Shown here one piece after another: positions 10,502-20,554 of a stretch of 64,000 bases of DNA. Under the pieces are notes generated by a model, which worked only from the letters and a program-made list of their open reading frames with translations, was not told the DNA's origin and searched no databases. This stretch comes from Idiomarina rhizosphaerae (lineage in GTDB: Bacteria; Pseudomonadota; Gammaproteobacteria; Enterobacterales; Alteromonadaceae): positions 310,001 through 374,000 of the forward strand of contig NZ_JAMZDE010000007.1 in assembly GCF_024159085.1 (NCBI RefSeq). The letters are read 5' to 3'. Made by a program: the position numbers and the translations under genes. Each line of letters begins with the position of its first letter. Position 1 is the first letter of the stretch.

Positions 10502-11024
10502 TCTTTTGAATCGCAGGCTTAAGAGCTAATGCTTTCGCTACTAACTCTAATGCCTGCGATTTCTCCATCCACTTATCTGTAGTGGAAAAATACGCATCCA
10601 GCATCAAAGCCATGCATTGTTCATCATCTTGCAGCCCGTAGGCTTTCAATAACGGCTCTATCTTTTTGTGCGCTTTTAAAAACTCAATTCGCCGTTTGCG
10701 CTCTTCCTCTACCACGCTGGTCTTAACATAGTCGCCATGAGTATAAGCGTAACTGGGTTCGTGCAAGGTATAACCCGGAGCGAAAAACCAGTTAAGAGAA
10801 ATTCTTTCTTGCAGTAGTTTCCGGATAATTTCGGCAAAAGGTAATTTGTTACTACGTTTCCAGTTGGCGTAATCGTTGGCATTGCGACCTAACCACACGG
10901 AAACATCTTTATAAGTTGCCTTTTGTGAGATGAGTTTTAAACGTTCGAAGCACTCCGTGACGCTAAGTTCATCAAGAGGTGTATGCTGAAGAGTGTTAAA
11001 TGATAGTGACTGTTCCTTGTCCAT
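10476..11024 (-). CDS. CI-type helix-turn-helix regulator, uncharacterised
   Basis: The 182-residue product resembles phage CI repressor DNA-binding domains. About residues 15-85 contain ERLKLISQKATYKDVSVWLG, then NDYANWKRSNKLPFAEI and SLNWFF, like the 'xxxWKxRxxIPxxxI...LxWLL' pattern of that family. The last 95 residues are charged and helical with no S24-type Ser/Lys protease motifs I can see, so it is not a typical LexA/CI autoprotease. The ATG at 11024 is chosen because GAGAAG lies six bases upstream; an ATG two codons earlier is the alternative. It separates yhbY from greA, and an 18-base palindrome overlaps its promoter. Its targets are unknown. Confidence 0.8.
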   Translation of the reverse strand: MDKEQSLSFNTLQHTPLDELSVTECFERLKLISQKATYKDVSVWLGRNANDYANWKRSNKLPFAEIIRKLLQERISLNWFFAPGYTLHEPSYAYTHGDYVKTSVVEEERKRRIEFLKAHKKIEPLLKAYGLQDDEQCMALMLDAYFSTTDKWMEKSQALELVAKALALKPAIQKINREEGES

Positions 11025-11072
11025 TGTCATCTTCTCTTGTAAATTTAATGTTAGAAAACACGGTAAGAGCAA

Positions 11073-11100
11073 ACTATACAATAAATCGTATAAAAAACAA
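11073..11100 (-). promoter_or_regulatory. Promoter with operator-like palindrome for the CI-type gene
   Basis: On the minus strand TTGTTT (11095-11100) and TATAGT (11073-11078) are 16 bases apart. Between and over them lies TATACAATAAATCGTATA (11075-11092, plus strand), an 18-base palindrome with one mismatched pair per arm. This placement is what an autorepressor operator would look like. Confidence 0.6.
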
Positions 11101-11131
11101 ACAGGAATGCATTTCAAAAGCTAATAAAAAG

Positions 11132-11166
11132 AAAAAGGCTGGTAAACTTGCGTTTCCAGCCTTTTA
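11132..11166 (-). terminator. Intrinsic terminator after greA
   Basis: Minus strand: AAGGCTGG, AAAC, a short loop, GTTT and CCAGCCTT pair with one bulged base, followed by TTTTTCTTTTT. It lies about 18 bases past the greA stop and before the CI-type gene. Confidence 0.8.
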
Positions 11167-11183
11167 TAAACTTATTATTAATA

Positions 11184-11660
11184 TTACTTATATTGTACTG
11201 CAACAACCTCGTATTCAACTTCACCATTAGGCGTCGTTACTGTCGCAATATCATCAATTTCTTTACCAATAAGTGCACGCGCAATGGGTGAATTCACAGA
11301 AATTAAATTTGATTTAATATCCGCTTCATCATCGCCGACTATTTTATAAGTAACTTCTTCGTCCGTTTTTGTGTTGTAAACGGTGACTGTGGAACCAAAA
11401 ATAACTTTACCGTTATTTGGCACCTTAGTTACATCAATAATCTGCGCGTTGGAAAGCTTGGATTCAATTTCCTGAATACGACCTTCACAAAAACCTTGTT
11501 GCTCACGCGCTGCATGATATTCCGCATTTTCTTTTAAGTCGCCATGCTCGCGAGCATCAGCAATAGCTTCAACAATGCGCGGACGCTCCACCGTTTTTAA
11601 ACGTTTAAGCTCGTCTCGTAGTAATTGCGCGCCATGTTCCGTCATTGGAATCTGGTTCAT
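11184..11660 (-). CDS. greA: Transcript cleavage factor GreA
   Basis: GreA enters the RNA polymerase secondary channel and stimulates cleavage of backtracked RNA. The 158-residue product has an N-terminal antiparallel coiled coil with the acidic tip ([15 protein letters not shown], about 38-52) and a C-terminal FKBP-like domain with [11 protein letters not shown]. Its ATG overlaps the carB stop (ATGA), so it is translationally coupled to carB. Linkage of greA to carAB is also known in Pseudomonas. Confidence 0.97.
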   Translation of the reverse strand: MNQIPMTEHGAQLLRDELKRLKTVERPRIVEAIADAREHGDLKENAEYHAAREQQGFCEGRIQEIESKLSNAQIIDVTKVPNNGKVIFGSTVTVYNTKTDEEVTYKIVGDDEADIKSNLISVNSPIARALIGKEIDDIATVTTPNGEVEYEVVAVQYK

Positions 11661-14600
11661 ATTAACGATACCCTTTTATGTAATTCTTGTACCGAGCTCA
11701 CCCGAGCCCGATCATCCGCTGTATTTGCTTTTACTGTCGCAAACGCAGCATTCAATGTTGTGGTGTAAATGACTTTATTCAACAGTGCCTCGCGGCGAAT
11801 ATAGACCGAGTCTTCAATCGCCTGACGGCCTTCTACTGTATTTATAATATAGCAATATTCGCCGTTTTTAATCGCATCAACAATATTTGGACGGCCTTCT
11901 TGCAGTTTATTTACAATACTGCAGTCGATACCTTCTTCACCAAGCATTTTCGCCGTACCGCGCGTGGCTTCCAAACTAAAGCCTAAAGCCAATAAGCCTC
12001 GGGCTAAGTCCATCAGGCGTTGCTTGTCACTGTCTTTTACAGAAATGAGCGCTTTACCTTTTTTAGCCAGCGCTTCGCCGGCACCCAGGTTCGCTTTCGC
12101 ATAAGCTTCTTCAAAGCTTTCACCCACGCCCATAACTTCACCGGTTGAACGCATTTCAGGTCCGCGAATAGGATCCACGCCCTGGAATTTAGCAAAAGGA
12201 ATAACCACTTCTTTCACCGAGTAATACGGTGGAATAATTTCTTTTACATAGCCCTGCTCTTGCAGTGACTGGCCAACCATTACTCGCGCTGCCACTTTGG
12301 CTAACGGCACACCCGTTGCTTTAGAAACAAAAGGTACGGTTCTCGCAGCTCTTGGGTTTACCTCAATCAGATAAATTTCATCATCTTTAACCGCAAACTG
12401 AGCATTCATCAAGCCATTTACATTCAATTCAAAAGCTAACTTACGCATTTGTTCACGTAATTGAGCCTGAATAATGTCACTCAATGAGTACGGAGGCAAT
12501 GAACACGCAGAGTCACCCGAGTGAACACCGGCTTCCTCTATATGCTGCATAATGCCGCCAATTAGAACATCGGTACCATCGCAAATAGCATCAACGTCAA
12601 CTTCTATCGCGTTATCAAGGAAACGATCCAGCAGTACCGGCGCGTCGTTTGAAACTTTGACCGCGTCAGTCAGATAACGTTGCAAATCCGCTTCATCATA
12701 GACAATTTCCATTGCCCTGCCACCCAGAACATAAGAGGGACGAACAACTAGCGGATAACCGATACGTTTAGCCTCAGTTAGTGCTTCGTTAAAGCCTGTA
12801 ACTGTTGAGTTTTCGGGTTGTTTTAATCCCAGGCGGCGTACTGCAGTCTGAAAACGCGCTCTGTCTTCCGCACGGTCAATCGCGTCAGGCGATGTACCGA
12901 TAATTGGAACGCCATTGGCCTCAAGCTCACGCGCCAGCTTCAACGGAGTCTGACCACCGTATTGAACAATAACCCCTTTAGGCTTTTCAATACGAACAAT
13001 TTCAAGGACATCCTCGAGTGTAATAGACTCAAAGTAGAGACGATCTGATGTGTCATAGTCGGTAGACACAGTCTCTGGGTTGCAGTTAACCATAATGGTT
13101 TCGTAACCGTCTTCGCGCAGCGCCAGCGAGGCATGCACACAGCAATAGTCGAACTCAATGCCCTGCCCTATACGGTTAGGCCCGCCACCGATAACCATGA
13201 TTTTTTCTTTGTCCGTCGGCGCCGCTTCGCATTCTTCATCGTAGCTTGAATACATGTAAGCTGTGCCAGAGGCGAATTCAGCCGCACAGGTATCAACACG
13301 TTTGTAAACAGGATGAATTTTATACTTATAACGCTTTTTACGAACTTCTGCTTCACTCACATGCAGAACGTCGGCTATACGGGAATCAGCAAAACCACGG
13401 CGTTTCAATACCGTCATAACGTCTGCGGTGAGCCCGGCTAAACCAAGTTCATCAATTTCTTTTTCGAGGTGTACAAGCTCTTCAATCTGAATCAGATACC
13501 ACTCGTCTATGCGTGTCAGCTCAAAGACTTCGCGTACCGTCATTCCTAAGCGGAAGGCGTCGGCGATATACCAGATGCGCTCTGCGCCCGGCTCTTTTAA
13601 TTCACGGATGACTTTTGAACGAGCATCTTTAGCTTCTAAGTCCACAATAGGGTCAAAACCCGAGGCTCCAAGCTCAAGACCACGCAGGGCTTTTTGCATC
13701 GACTCCTGGAAGTTACGGCCAATAGCCATGACTTCACCTACCGACTTCATTTGCGTGGTCAGTCGGTCATTGCAGTTAGCAAATTTTTCAAAGTTAAAGC
13801 GCGGTATTTTCGTTACAACGTAGTCTAACGCTGGCTCGAAAGATGCTGGTGTTTTACCACCAGTTATTTCGTTCTCCAGTTCATCCAGCGTATAACCAAC
13901 CGCTAGCTTCGCAGCAACTTTAGCGATTGGGAAGCCTGTGGCTTTTGATGCCAAAGCCGACGAACGGGAAACCCGTGGGTTCATCTCGATAATGACCATA
14001 CGTCCGGTATCAGGGTTAACACCGAACTGTACGTTTGAACCACCAGTTTCCACACCAATTTCACGCAGAACAGCCATTGCCGCATCACGCATTAGCTGGA
14101 ATTCTTTGTCTGTCAACGTCTGGGCAGGGGCAACCGTAATTGAGTCACCGGTGTGAATACCCATAGGGTCAAAGTTTTCAATGGTACAGACAATAATGCA
14201 GTTATCACTTTTGTCTCGTACCACTTCCATTTCATACTCTTTCCAACCCAGCAATGACTCATCAATTAGCAGTTCGTTGGTTGGAGAAAGGTCTAACCCG
14301 CGTCGACAAATTTCTTCGAACTCTTCGCGGTTATAGGCAATACCACCACCACTGCCGCCCATAGTGAAGGACGGTCGGATAATACAAGGAAAGCCCAGTC
14401 GACTAAGAACATCAAAGGCTTCATCAAGGCTATGAGCCATTTCAGCGTTCGGTGTTTCCAGACCAATCGCTTTCATCGCTTTGTCGAAGCGATCACGGTT
14501 CTCTGCTTTATCAATCGCATCGGCATTGGCGCCAATCATTTCAACCTTGTAGCGTTCCAGTACACCGTGACGGTCTAAATCCAGCGCACAGTTCAAAGCG

Positions 14601-14881
14601 GTTTGACCACCCATGGTCGGCAACACCGCATCTGGACGCTCACGCTCAATAATTTTCTCTACTACTTCCCAGTGAATTGGCTCGATATAAGTTGCATCGG
14701 CCATTTCCGGGTCAGTCATAATGGTAGCAGGGTTAGAATTTACCAAAATGACTCGGTAACCTTCCTCGCGCAGCGCTTTGCACGCTTGAGCGCCGGAGTA
14801 ATCAAACTCACAGGCCTGGCCGATAACAATAGGGCCTGCCCCCAGAATCAGAATGCTTTTAATGTCGGTACGTTTTGGCAT
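11657..14881 (-). CDS. carB: Carbamoyl-phosphate synthase large subunit
   Basis: CarB makes carbamoyl phosphate from bicarbonate, ammonia and two ATP for arginine and pyrimidines. At 1074 residues it is full length. Two homologous ATP-grasp halves each begin with a GxGPxxIGQ(A/G)xEFDYSG/C motif (near 15 and 565) and contain the [13 protein letters not shown] metal-binding stretch. The C-terminal MGS-like allosteric domain follows. It is downstream of carA (58-base gap) and overlaps greA. Confidence 0.98.
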   Translation of the reverse strand: MPKRTDIKSILILGAGPIVIGQACEFDYSGAQACKALREEGYRVILVNSNPATIMTDPEMADATYIEPIHWEVVEKIIERERPDAVLPTMGGQTALNCALDLDRHGVLERYKVEMIGANADAIDKAENRDRFDKAMKAIGLETPNAEMAHSLDEAFDVLSRLGFPCIIRPSFTMGGSGGGIAYNREEFEEICRRGLDLSPTNELLIDESLLGWKEYEMEVVRDKSDNCIIVCTIENFDPMGIHTGDSITVAPAQTLTDKEFQLMRDAAMAVLREIGVETGGSNVQFGVNPDTGRMVIIEMNPRVSRSSALASKATGFPIAKVAAKLAVGYTLDELENEITGGKTPASFEPALDYVVTKIPRFNFEKFANCNDRLTTQMKSVGEVMAIGRNFQESMQKALRGLELGASGFDPIVDLEAKDARSKVIRELKEPGAERIWYIADAFRLGMTVREVFELTRIDEWYLIQIEELVHLEKEIDELGLAGLTADVMTVLKRRGFADSRIADVLHVSEAEVRKKRYKYKIHPVYKRVDTCAAEFASGTAYMYSSYDEECEAAPTDKEKIMVIGGGPNRIGQGIEFDYCCVHASLALREDGYETIMVNCNPETVSTDYDTSDRLYFESITLEDVLEIVRIEKPKGVIVQYGGQTPLKLARELEANGVPIIGTSPDAIDRAEDRARFQTAVRRLGLKQPENSTVTGFNEALTEAKRIGYPLVVRPSYVLGGRAMEIVYDEADLQRYLTDAVKVSNDAPVLLDRFLDNAIEVDVDAICDGTDVLIGGIMQHIEEAGVHSGDSACSLPPYSLSDIIQAQLREQMRKLAFELNVNGLMNAQFAVKDDEIYLIEVNPRAARTVPFVSKATGVPLAKVAARVMVGQSLQEQGYVKEIIPPYYSVKEVVIPFAKFQGVDPIRGPEMRSTGEVMGVGESFEEAYAKANLGAGEALAKKGKALISVKDSDKQRLMDLARGLLALGFSLEATRGTAKMLGEEGIDCSIVNKLQEGRPNIVDAIKNGEYCYIINTVEGRQAIEDSVYIRREALLNKVIYTTTLNAAFATVKANTADDRARVSSVQELHKRVSLI

Positions 14882-14939
14882 AAAGTCGCTCTATCTGTCC
14901 TTTCGCTACGGATGACGGCATCGAATATCATTCGACGAA

Positions 14940-16085
14940 TCAGGCTTTGGCCTGCATCAATTCAATAAATTGGTCAAACAGTTCACTGGCATCGTGCGGC
15001 CCCGGACTTGCTTCGGGGTGCCCCTGGAAACTAAAGGCCGGCTTATCTTTGCGGCGAATACCCTGCAATGTTCCATCGAACAAAGATACGTGAGTCACTT
15101 CCAGGTTATCCGGCAGATGTTTCTCATCAACGGCAAAGCCATGGTTCTGGCTGGTAATCATCACCCGTTTCGTTTTTAAATCTTGTACCGGGTGGTTAGC
15201 ACCGTGATGACCAAACTTCATTTTCATGGAGTGCGCACCACTGGCAATCGCCAGTAACTGATGGCCAAGACAAATACCAAAAATTGGAATCTCTTTATCC
15301 AGTAAGTCTTTGATTGCTGTAATCGCATAATCACAAGGCTCAGGGTCACCCGGACCATTCGATAAGAAAACCCCATCGGGTTTTAATGCCAGCACATCCT
15401 CGGCGGACGTTTGAGCCGGTACTACTGTAATTTTACAGTTTCGGTCAGCCAGCAAACGCAGAATGTTGTGTTTACAACCATAATCGTAAGCGACTACATG
15501 GTATTTATTCTGCTCTGGTTTCGTGTGGCCTTCGCCCAGCTGCCAGCTACCGCCCTGCCAGTCGTAGGGCTTATCGCAGCAAACTTCTTTCGCAAGATCC
15601 ATTCCCTTTAAACCCGGAAACTTCTGAGCCAATTCCTGCGCTTTACTTTCATCCAGCTCGCCAACCAAAATGCAGCCATTTTGCGCGCCTTTCTCGCGCA
15701 AAATACGAGTTAAACGACGCGTATCAATATCTGCAATACCCACCACATTGTGACGTTGCAAGTAAGCGCTAAGCGTTTCCTCGCTACGGAAATTGCTGGC
15801 TTTCATTGCCAAATCTCTAATGATAAGTCCTTTCGCCCAAACCTGATCAGACTCTGCATCTTCAGAGTTAATACCGGTATTGCCTATATGGGGATAAGTG
15901 AGAGTAACGATTTGTTCTGTATAAGATGGGTCAGTAAGAATTTCCTGGTAACCTGTCATGGCCGTATTGAAGACCACTTCGCCGACTGCAAAGCCTTCGG
16001 CTCCGATAGCGGTTCCGCGAAACACGGTCCCGTCAGCAAGCACCAGAATCGCTCGTTTAGCGGATTGACTCGCTAGAATACTCAA
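14940..16085 (-). CDS. carA: Carbamoyl-phosphate synthase small subunit (glutaminase)
   Basis: CarA hydrolyses glutamine and channels ammonia to CarB. The 381-residue product has an N-terminal domain ([18 protein letters not shown]) and a class I amidotransferase domain with [11 protein letters not shown] (nucleophilic Cys), and [10 protein letters not shown] with His and Glu. The open frame extends 29 codons further upstream, but TTG at 16085 is chosen: GGAGG lies six bases before it and the length then matches E. coli (382). The upstream leader contains a terminator-shaped hairpin. Confidence 0.97.
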   Translation of the reverse strand: MSILASQSAKRAILVLADGTVFRGTAIGAEGFAVGEVVFNTAMTGYQEILTDPSYTEQIVTLTYPHIGNTGINSEDAESDQVWAKGLIIRDLAMKASNFRSEETLSAYLQRHNVVGIADIDTRRLTRILREKGAQNGCILVGELDESKAQELAQKFPGLKGMDLAKEVCCDKPYDWQGGSWQLGEGHTKPEQNKYHVVAYDYGCKHNILRLLADRNCKITVVPAQTSAEDVLALKPDGVFLSNGPGDPEPCDYAITAIKDLLDKEIPIFGICLGHQLLAIASGAHSMKMKFGHHGANHPVQDLKTKRVMITSQNHGFAVDEKHLPDNLEVTHVSLFDGTLQGIRRKDKPAFSFQGHPEASPGPHDASELFDQFIELMQAKA

Positions 16086-16102
16086 GGGCAACCTCCGTAC
16101 AT

Positions 16103-16138
16103 AAAAAAACGGGTAAATCAATAATTTGACTTCCCCGT
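16103..16138 (-). promoter_or_regulatory. Attenuator-like hairpin in the carA leader
   Basis: Minus strand: ACGGG pairs with CCCGT and an inner TAAAT/ATTTA-type stem with small bulges, followed by seven T. The T-run ends only six bases before the carA Shine-Dalgarno sequence, so any transcript making CarA must read through it. It could also serve as the dapB terminator. Confidence 0.5.
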
Positions 16139-16207
16139 CTTGCGTCCTGAACCGCGCGTTTTGCCAAATCACGCCGGCCTTCGGACTGATTCAGGCAAAT
16201 TCCCGCC

Positions 16208-16236
16208 ATTCTACGAAATATTACGAAAATCGTCCA
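16208..16236 (-). promoter_or_regulatory. Candidate sigma-70 promoter for carAB-greA
   Basis: TGGACG (16231-16236) and TAGAAT (16208-16213) on the minus strand are spaced by 17 bases, matching consensus at four and five of six positions. It lies just after the dapB stop and gives a leader of roughly 115 bases. Confidence 0.5.
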
Positions 16237-16243
16237 GCAGTAT

Positions 16244-17050
16244 TTATTGCTTGAGCATGCGTTGCAGTATGTCCTGCAAATTTAAGGTGTCCTGCAGACT
16301 ATATAAACCGGGCGCTTGTTCTTCAAGCCATTTGGCGGCACGTAAGGCTCCGTCGGCAAAAGTTTTTCGATTACTGACACGATGTCCAATCTCAATTCGT
16401 TCACCCGCAACCGCAAGCGTAACCTGATGCTCACCGATAATATCCGCTGCCCGCATTACAGAAAAACCTATACCCTCATCGCTGCGCAGTCCGTCGGAGC
16501 GAATACCATCGTTAACCTGCTCCCAGCTTTGCTGCCGGCCTTTTGCTGCAGCCTGCCCCAAACTCAGCGCGGTTCCCGATGGACCATCTTTTTTGTGCCG
16601 GTGATGCGCCTCAAAGATCTCAATATCAGCATTGGGTAATGCGGCACTGCTTATACCAACCAACTGTTCCAGCAAAGCAATGCCAACGCTGGTATTACTG
16701 GCATACAATACCGCTACAGTCTCGGCCGCCTGAGCCAGACGTTCTTTCTGTTCTTCGTTTAACCCCGTAGTGCAAACAACAATAGGTAATTGATATTGTT
16801 CAGCAAGCTTCAGGTTTTCAGTTAGTGCTTCAGGCAAAGAAAAATCAATAAGGACATCAATTTCCTCGGGCTGCAACTCATCGGCACTAATAAAGTGAAC
16901 GGGTTCATTCTCTGTCGCACTCTTGCCGTAACTGCTGCTATTTTTTCTGACAATTGCAGCACTCAGGCTGGCTTCATTATCGTTCACCAGGGCCTGAATA
17001 ACCGCTTGCCCCATTCTGCCCGAGGCTCCGAATATGCCCACATTGATCAT
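16244..17050 (-). CDS. dapB: 4-hydroxy-tetrahydrodipicolinate reductase
   Basis: DapB reduces the DapA product in the diaminopimelate/lysine pathway, feeding peptidoglycan. The 268-residue product has the dinucleotide motif [11 protein letters not shown] at the N terminus, the ATG/TTG-type CTTGLN segment, the catalytic [15 protein letters not shown] near residue 155, and [14 protein letters not shown] near the C terminus. Its ATG overlaps the stop of the upstream symporter gene (TAATG), so the two are probably coupled. Confidence 0.97.
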   Translation of the reverse strand: MINVGIFGASGRMGQAVIQALVNDNEASLSAAIVRKNSSSYGKSATENEPVHFISADELQPEEIDVLIDFSLPEALTENLKLAEQYQLPIVVCTTGLNEEQKERLAQAAETVAVLYASNTSVGIALLEQLVGISSAALPNADIEIFEAHHRHKKDGPSGTALSLGQAAAKGRQQSWEQVNDGIRSDGLRSDEGIGFSVMRAADIIGEHQVTLAVAGERIEIGHRVSNRKTFADGALRAAKWLEEQAPGLYSLQDTLNLQDILQRMLKQ

Positions 17051-18282
17051 TATTTTGACTCCGTCGCTAAATGAGTTTGATCCTGCAACAGGTTTTCACT
17101 ACGCGCAACAACTCTGGAAACCATCATATCTCCGGTTACATTGGTCAGGGTTCGGGCCATGTCAATGATGCGATCAATAGCAGCAATAAACGCAATGCCT
17201 TCTAACGGTAACCCAATAACGTTCAGGGTAACGGTTAACATGACCAGAGCGGTACCCGGTACGCCCGCAGTTCCCACCGAAGCCAGCGTCGCGGTTAGCA
17301 TGATCAAACCGTAATCCATCCACTCTAACGGTATTCCGTAGAGCTGCGCAATAAAAATAGAAGCCACAGCCGGATAAATACCACCGCAGCCGTCCATATT
17401 AATGGTTGCACCTAAAGGTAAAACGAAGCTGGCGTAATCCTTCGATACACCCAAACGTTCGGTGACAGCCCGGTGAGCCGCCGGTAAAGAGCCAAATGAA
17501 CTGCAAGTGGTAAAGGCTACAATCTGGGCATCAAATACTGCTTTGAAGAACTGCCAGGGACTCATACCGCCTGCAGTGCGAATTAAACCGCCGTAAACCA
17601 CCACAATATGGATAAGACAAGCCAAATAAATAACACCAACAAATTTCGCCAGTGGCAGCAAAGTGCTAAAACCGTATTCACCAATAACCCAGGACATTAA
17701 CCCCAGCACACCAATAGGCGTTAACTGCAATACCATACGGGTAATTTCATACATGACTTCAGCGCCTGACTTTATCGTCTTACGCAAAGGCTCGCCTTTG
17801 CCTTTTAAACACTGAATAGCAATACCGACCAAAGCGGCAAAAACTACGATTTGCAGTACATTACCTTCGGTTAACGCTGCGAAAGGATTGCTGGGCACAA
17901 AATTGAGGAAAACTTGGGCTATGCCGGGAATTTGCTTTTCATTTTGCTCCGTTGCGGTCAAGGTGGCTGCCGGGCTCATGTCAATTACACTGGCCAAAGT
18001 TAAGCCAATGCCGCTGGCAATCACTGCAGTCAGCATAAATAAACCTATGGTTTTAGCACCCAAACGACCTAATTTCTTACCATCATTCAAATCGGTAATG
18101 GCACTGACAATGGCACAGAAAATAAGCGGCGCGACCAACATCTTAATGGCTTTTATAAATAAATCACCAAGAGGCTTAAGCGCAACGCCAACTTCAGGAG
18201 CCAGCCCACCTATTAGCATTCCTAATACAAAGGCACCTAAAACACGTTGCCAAAATGGAATTGCAAACCACGCTTTAAACAT
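17050..18282 (-). CDS. Dicarboxylate/acidic amino acid:cation symporter (DAACS family)
   Basis: This 410-residue inner-membrane carrier has the hydrophobic pattern of the glutamate transporter family. It shows the serine-rich hairpin ([11 protein letters not shown]), the [10 protein letters not shown] helix-7 motif, the helical hairpin VGTAGVPG, and a final helix with [12 protein letters not shown]. The D and R of DMAR match the residues that bind the substrate amino group and side-chain carboxylate in the archaeal homologue, supporting aspartate/glutamate uptake (inference). Helix 7 reads NMDGCGG where most relatives have NMDGTA. It is immediately upstream of, and overlapping, dapB. Confidence 0.88.
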   Translation of the reverse strand: MFKAWFAIPFWQRVLGAFVLGMLIGGLAPEVGVALKPLGDLFIKAIKMLVAPLIFCAIVSAITDLNDGKKLGRLGAKTIGLFMLTAVIASGIGLTLASVIDMSPAATLTATEQNEKQIPGIAQVFLNFVPSNPFAALTEGNVLQIVVFAALVGIAIQCLKGKGEPLRKTIKSGAEVMYEITRMVLQLTPIGVLGLMSWVIGEYGFSTLLPLAKFVGVIYLACLIHIVVVYGGLIRTAGGMSPWQFFKAVFDAQIVAFTTCSSFGSLPAAHRAVTERLGVSKDYASFVLPLGATINMDGCGGIYPAVASIFIAQLYGIPLEWMDYGLIMLTATLASVGTAGVPGTALVMLTVTLNVIGLPLEGIAFIAAIDRIIDMARTLTNVTGDMMVSRVVARSENLLQDQTHLATESK

Positions 18283-18380
18283 AATTCCCCAGCCGCTTTA
18301 TAAAAAATGGGAGCTAGGGTAAAACGTTAAAGGGGCGGTCAAAAAGAATAAATTGAACTAGGTTATAACCTTTTGAAAGG

Positions 18381-18405
18381 CAGAGGGAATGAGCTGTTCC
18401 CTCTG
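18381..18405 (-). terminator. Hairpin after the M48 protease gene
   Basis: CAGAGGGAA and TTCCCTCTG pair perfectly around a seven-base loop, starting about five bases after the stop of the minus-strand protease gene. The following T-run is weak (CCTTTC). Confidence 0.6.
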
Positions 18406-18410
18406 TTACT

Positions 18411-19247
18411 TTATTTGTCTGAACTGCCAACCGATGCCGGACGTTGACAGTCTGGCGTATTCCCCGCTGCACGAGCAGCAGAGTAACGCGCTTGCAACGA
18501 CGGGATCAGCGCTTCAAGATCCTTAATACGAGTTTTCGGATTCGGGTGAGTCGACAACAGTTCAGGCGGCGATTCACCGTCTGAAGCCGATTGCATATTG
18601 CGCCAAAGCTCAGGAGCCTCTTCCAGTTTGAACCCAGCGTCGGCCATATATTCCATACCCAGTTCATCCGATTCTGATTCATGGGTACGTGAATAAGGCA
18701 GCAGGATACCAACCTGAGCCCCTACACCTAAAGCAGCCATTAATAGGCCGGCTTTATCGTTATCCAACTGAGTACTGGCAAGAATGCCACCAAGCTGCAA
18801 ACCAAGTCCGACCATCATGTTACTGGAGATACGCTCATTACTGTGTTCAGCAATCACGTGGCCAATTTCATGCCCGATAACCGCCGCAAGCTGGTGTTGG
18901 TTTTCGGCAACCTCTATCAGGCCGTCGTATACGCCAATATAACCACCGGGCAGAGCAAAAGCATTGACCGTAGGCTCTGCAAAGACAGTCACTTGCCAGT
19001 CCATCTGGCTATAATTTCCCGGCAAATTTTCAATTAACGCATCGCTGACACAACGCACGTAAGCATTGACCTCAGCATCGTCATTAATTTTCTGTTCTTC
19101 GCGCATCTCCTCGTAAGAGGCAGCCCCCATTTTATTCAATTCGCTACTTGAATAAAGTTGCAGCTGCGAGCGCCCCGTCGGAGATTTAGCACAACTGGAG
19201 AGCATCACCAACATGCAGGCACTTAACGTCACGGTCTTCCAATTCAT
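18411..19247 (-). CDS. M48-family metalloprotease, predicted lipoprotein
   Basis: The 278-residue product begins with a lipoprotein signal (MNWKTVTLSACMLVMLSSC), lipidated at Cys19, so it is likely periplasmic and membrane-attached. The zinc motif HEIGH is at residues 126-130 and the third ligand lies in SESDELGMEYMADAG. It belongs to the LoiP/YcaL-like M48 group, which degrades damaged envelope proteins in E. coli. Start choice: the ATG at 19247 has GGAGG six bases upstream; an earlier in-frame start lacks one. It lies 50 bases after dnaJ and may share stress expression. The exact substrate is unknown. Confidence 0.9.
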   Translation of the reverse strand: MNWKTVTLSACMLVMLSSCAKSPTGRSQLQLYSSSELNKMGAASYEEMREEQKINDDAEVNAYVRCVSDALIENLPGNYSQMDWQVTVFAEPTVNAFALPGGYIGVYDGLIEVAENQHQLAAVIGHEIGHVIAEHSNERISSNMMVGLGLQLGGILASTQLDNDKAGLLMAALGVGAQVGILLPYSRTHESESDELGMEYMADAGFKLEEAPELWRNMQSASDGESPPELLSTHPNPKTRIKDLEALIPSLQARYSAARAAGNTPDCQRPASVGSSDK

Positions 19248-19297
19248 TGACTGCCTCCGATCTTTTTTATCATGCACTTACTATAGTGATAGACAAT

Positions 19298-20452
19298 CTA
19301 GCTACGTAAGTCATCAAAGAATTGTTTCACGCCGTCAAAAAAACCTTTTTCCTTAGGTCTAAATTTGGCTGCTTCATCGCCGGTACCCATTGAATCTTCA
19401 AGCTCTTCTAACATGTCGCGTTGCTTAGATGACAGATTTACCGGGGTTTCAATCACCACCTTGCAAATTAAGTCGCCGACTTCACCAGTGCGGACTGACT
19501 TAACGCCTTTACCGCGTAACCGAAAATGTTTACCCGTTTGTGTCTCTTTAGGCACTTTCAGTTTTACTTTGCCATCTAAAGTTGGCACCTCAATGTCACC
19601 ACCAAGAGCGGCTTTAGTAAAGCTTACTGGCACTTCACAGAACAAGTTATTGCCGTCGCGGGCAAAAATAGGGTGTTCCCGTACGTGAACCTGAACGTAT
19701 AAGTCACCTGCAGGTGCTCCGTGCTCACCCGCTTCGCCTTCATTAGCTAAACGAATTCGGTCGCCGGTATCAACGCCAGCCGGAATCTTAACCGATAACG
19801 TTTTAGTCTCTTCTTTACGGCCATGTCCATGACATGTGCGGCAAGGATCTTTAATAATCGTACCTGTTCCACGACATTGAGGACAGGTTTGCTGCACAGC
19901 AAAAAAGCCCTGGCGCATCTGAATCTGACCTGAGCCATGACAATGACCACAGGTTTGCGGCTTACTGCCTTTTTTCGCACCGCTACCGTTACAGTCGCGA
20001 CATTCCACCAGTGTTGGAATTTCGAGCTCAACAGTTTTACCGCGAACAGCTTCTTCCAGCGACATATCCAGGTTGTAGCGCAAATCCGCACCGCGTTGCG
20101 CGCGGGCTTGCTGACGTCTGCCGCCACCAAAAATATCACCGAAGACATCACCAAAGATATCAGCAAAATCAGCACCGCCACCGCCGAATCCGCCTGCACC
20201 ATGGCCAGCTCCGCCCTGGCGTGCCTGTTCGAAAGCTTCATGCCCATATTGATCATACATCTGGCGTTTCTGAGGATCAGAAAGAACTTCGTACGCCTGC
20301 TTAATCTCTTTAAACTTAATTTCCATATCTTTATCACCCTCGGTTCTGTCCGGGTGATACTTCATTGCCATACGTTTGTAGGCTTTTTTAATGTCACGTT
20401 CATTGGCGTCTTTCGATACGCCCAGAACCTGATAAAAATCTTGCGTCGCCAT
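19298..20452 (-). CDS. dnaJ: Chaperone DnaJ (Hsp40)
   Basis: DnaJ delivers substrates to DnaK and stimulates its ATPase. The 384-residue type I protein has a J domain with HPD in [10 protein letters not shown], a Gly/Phe-rich linker (about 75-115), four CxxCxGxG zinc repeats (about 148-212, starting CRDCNGSG), and the C-terminal substrate and dimerisation domains. It is 102 bases downstream of dnaK, with a hairpin in the gap. Confidence 0.98.
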   Translation of the reverse strand: MATQDFYQVLGVSKDANERDIKKAYKRMAMKYHPDRTEGDKDMEIKFKEIKQAYEVLSDPQKRQMYDQYGHEAFEQARQGGAGHGAGGFGGGGADFADIFGDVFGDIFGGGRRQQARAQRGADLRYNLDMSLEEAVRGKTVELEIPTLVECRDCNGSGAKKGSKPQTCGHCHGSGQIQMRQGFFAVQQTCPQCRGTGTIIKDPCRTCHGHGRKEETKTLSVKIPAGVDTGDRIRLANEGEAGEHGAPAGDLYVQVHVREHPIFARDGNNLFCEVPVSFTKAALGGDIEVPTLDGKVKLKVPKETQTGKHFRLRGKGVKSVRTGEVGDLICKVVIETPVNLSSKQRDMLEELEDSMGTGDEAAKFRPKEKGFFDGVKQFFDDLRS

Positions 20453-20498
20453 AATTTCTTCGTCTTCTATCTGTGCTGTTTGTCAGCCTGATACAAAT

Positions 20499-20530
20499 AC
20501 ACGGGTATTACCTTGCGGCAACACCCGTGT
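20499..20530 (-). repeat. Hairpin in the dnaK-dnaJ gap
   Basis: ACACGGGT and ACCCGTGT form an eight-base-pair stem around a 16-base loop. No T-run follows on the minus strand, so it is more likely a partial terminator or mRNA-stability element than a full stop. Confidence 0.55.
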
Positions 20531-20554
20531 GCTTTTGCGAAGTTGCCTTAATGC

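Noticed and set aside
14603-14968. 121-codon plus-strand ORF opposite carB/carA
   Set aside because: Antisense shadow crossing the carA-carB gap with no signals of its own.
16086-16172. 29-codon N-terminal extension of carA
   Set aside because: The TTG at 16085 has GGAGG at ideal spacing and gives the E. coli length; the extension runs through the leader hairpin.
16110-16211. Possible leader peptide before carA
   Set aside because: The frame has some Arg codons but no regulatory cluster, a poor ribosome binding site, and runs past the carA start out of frame.
19747-20491. Overlapping ORFs of nearly 200 codons on both strands within dnaJ
   Set aside because: Frame shadows of dnaJ; the dnaJ frame has all expected domains.
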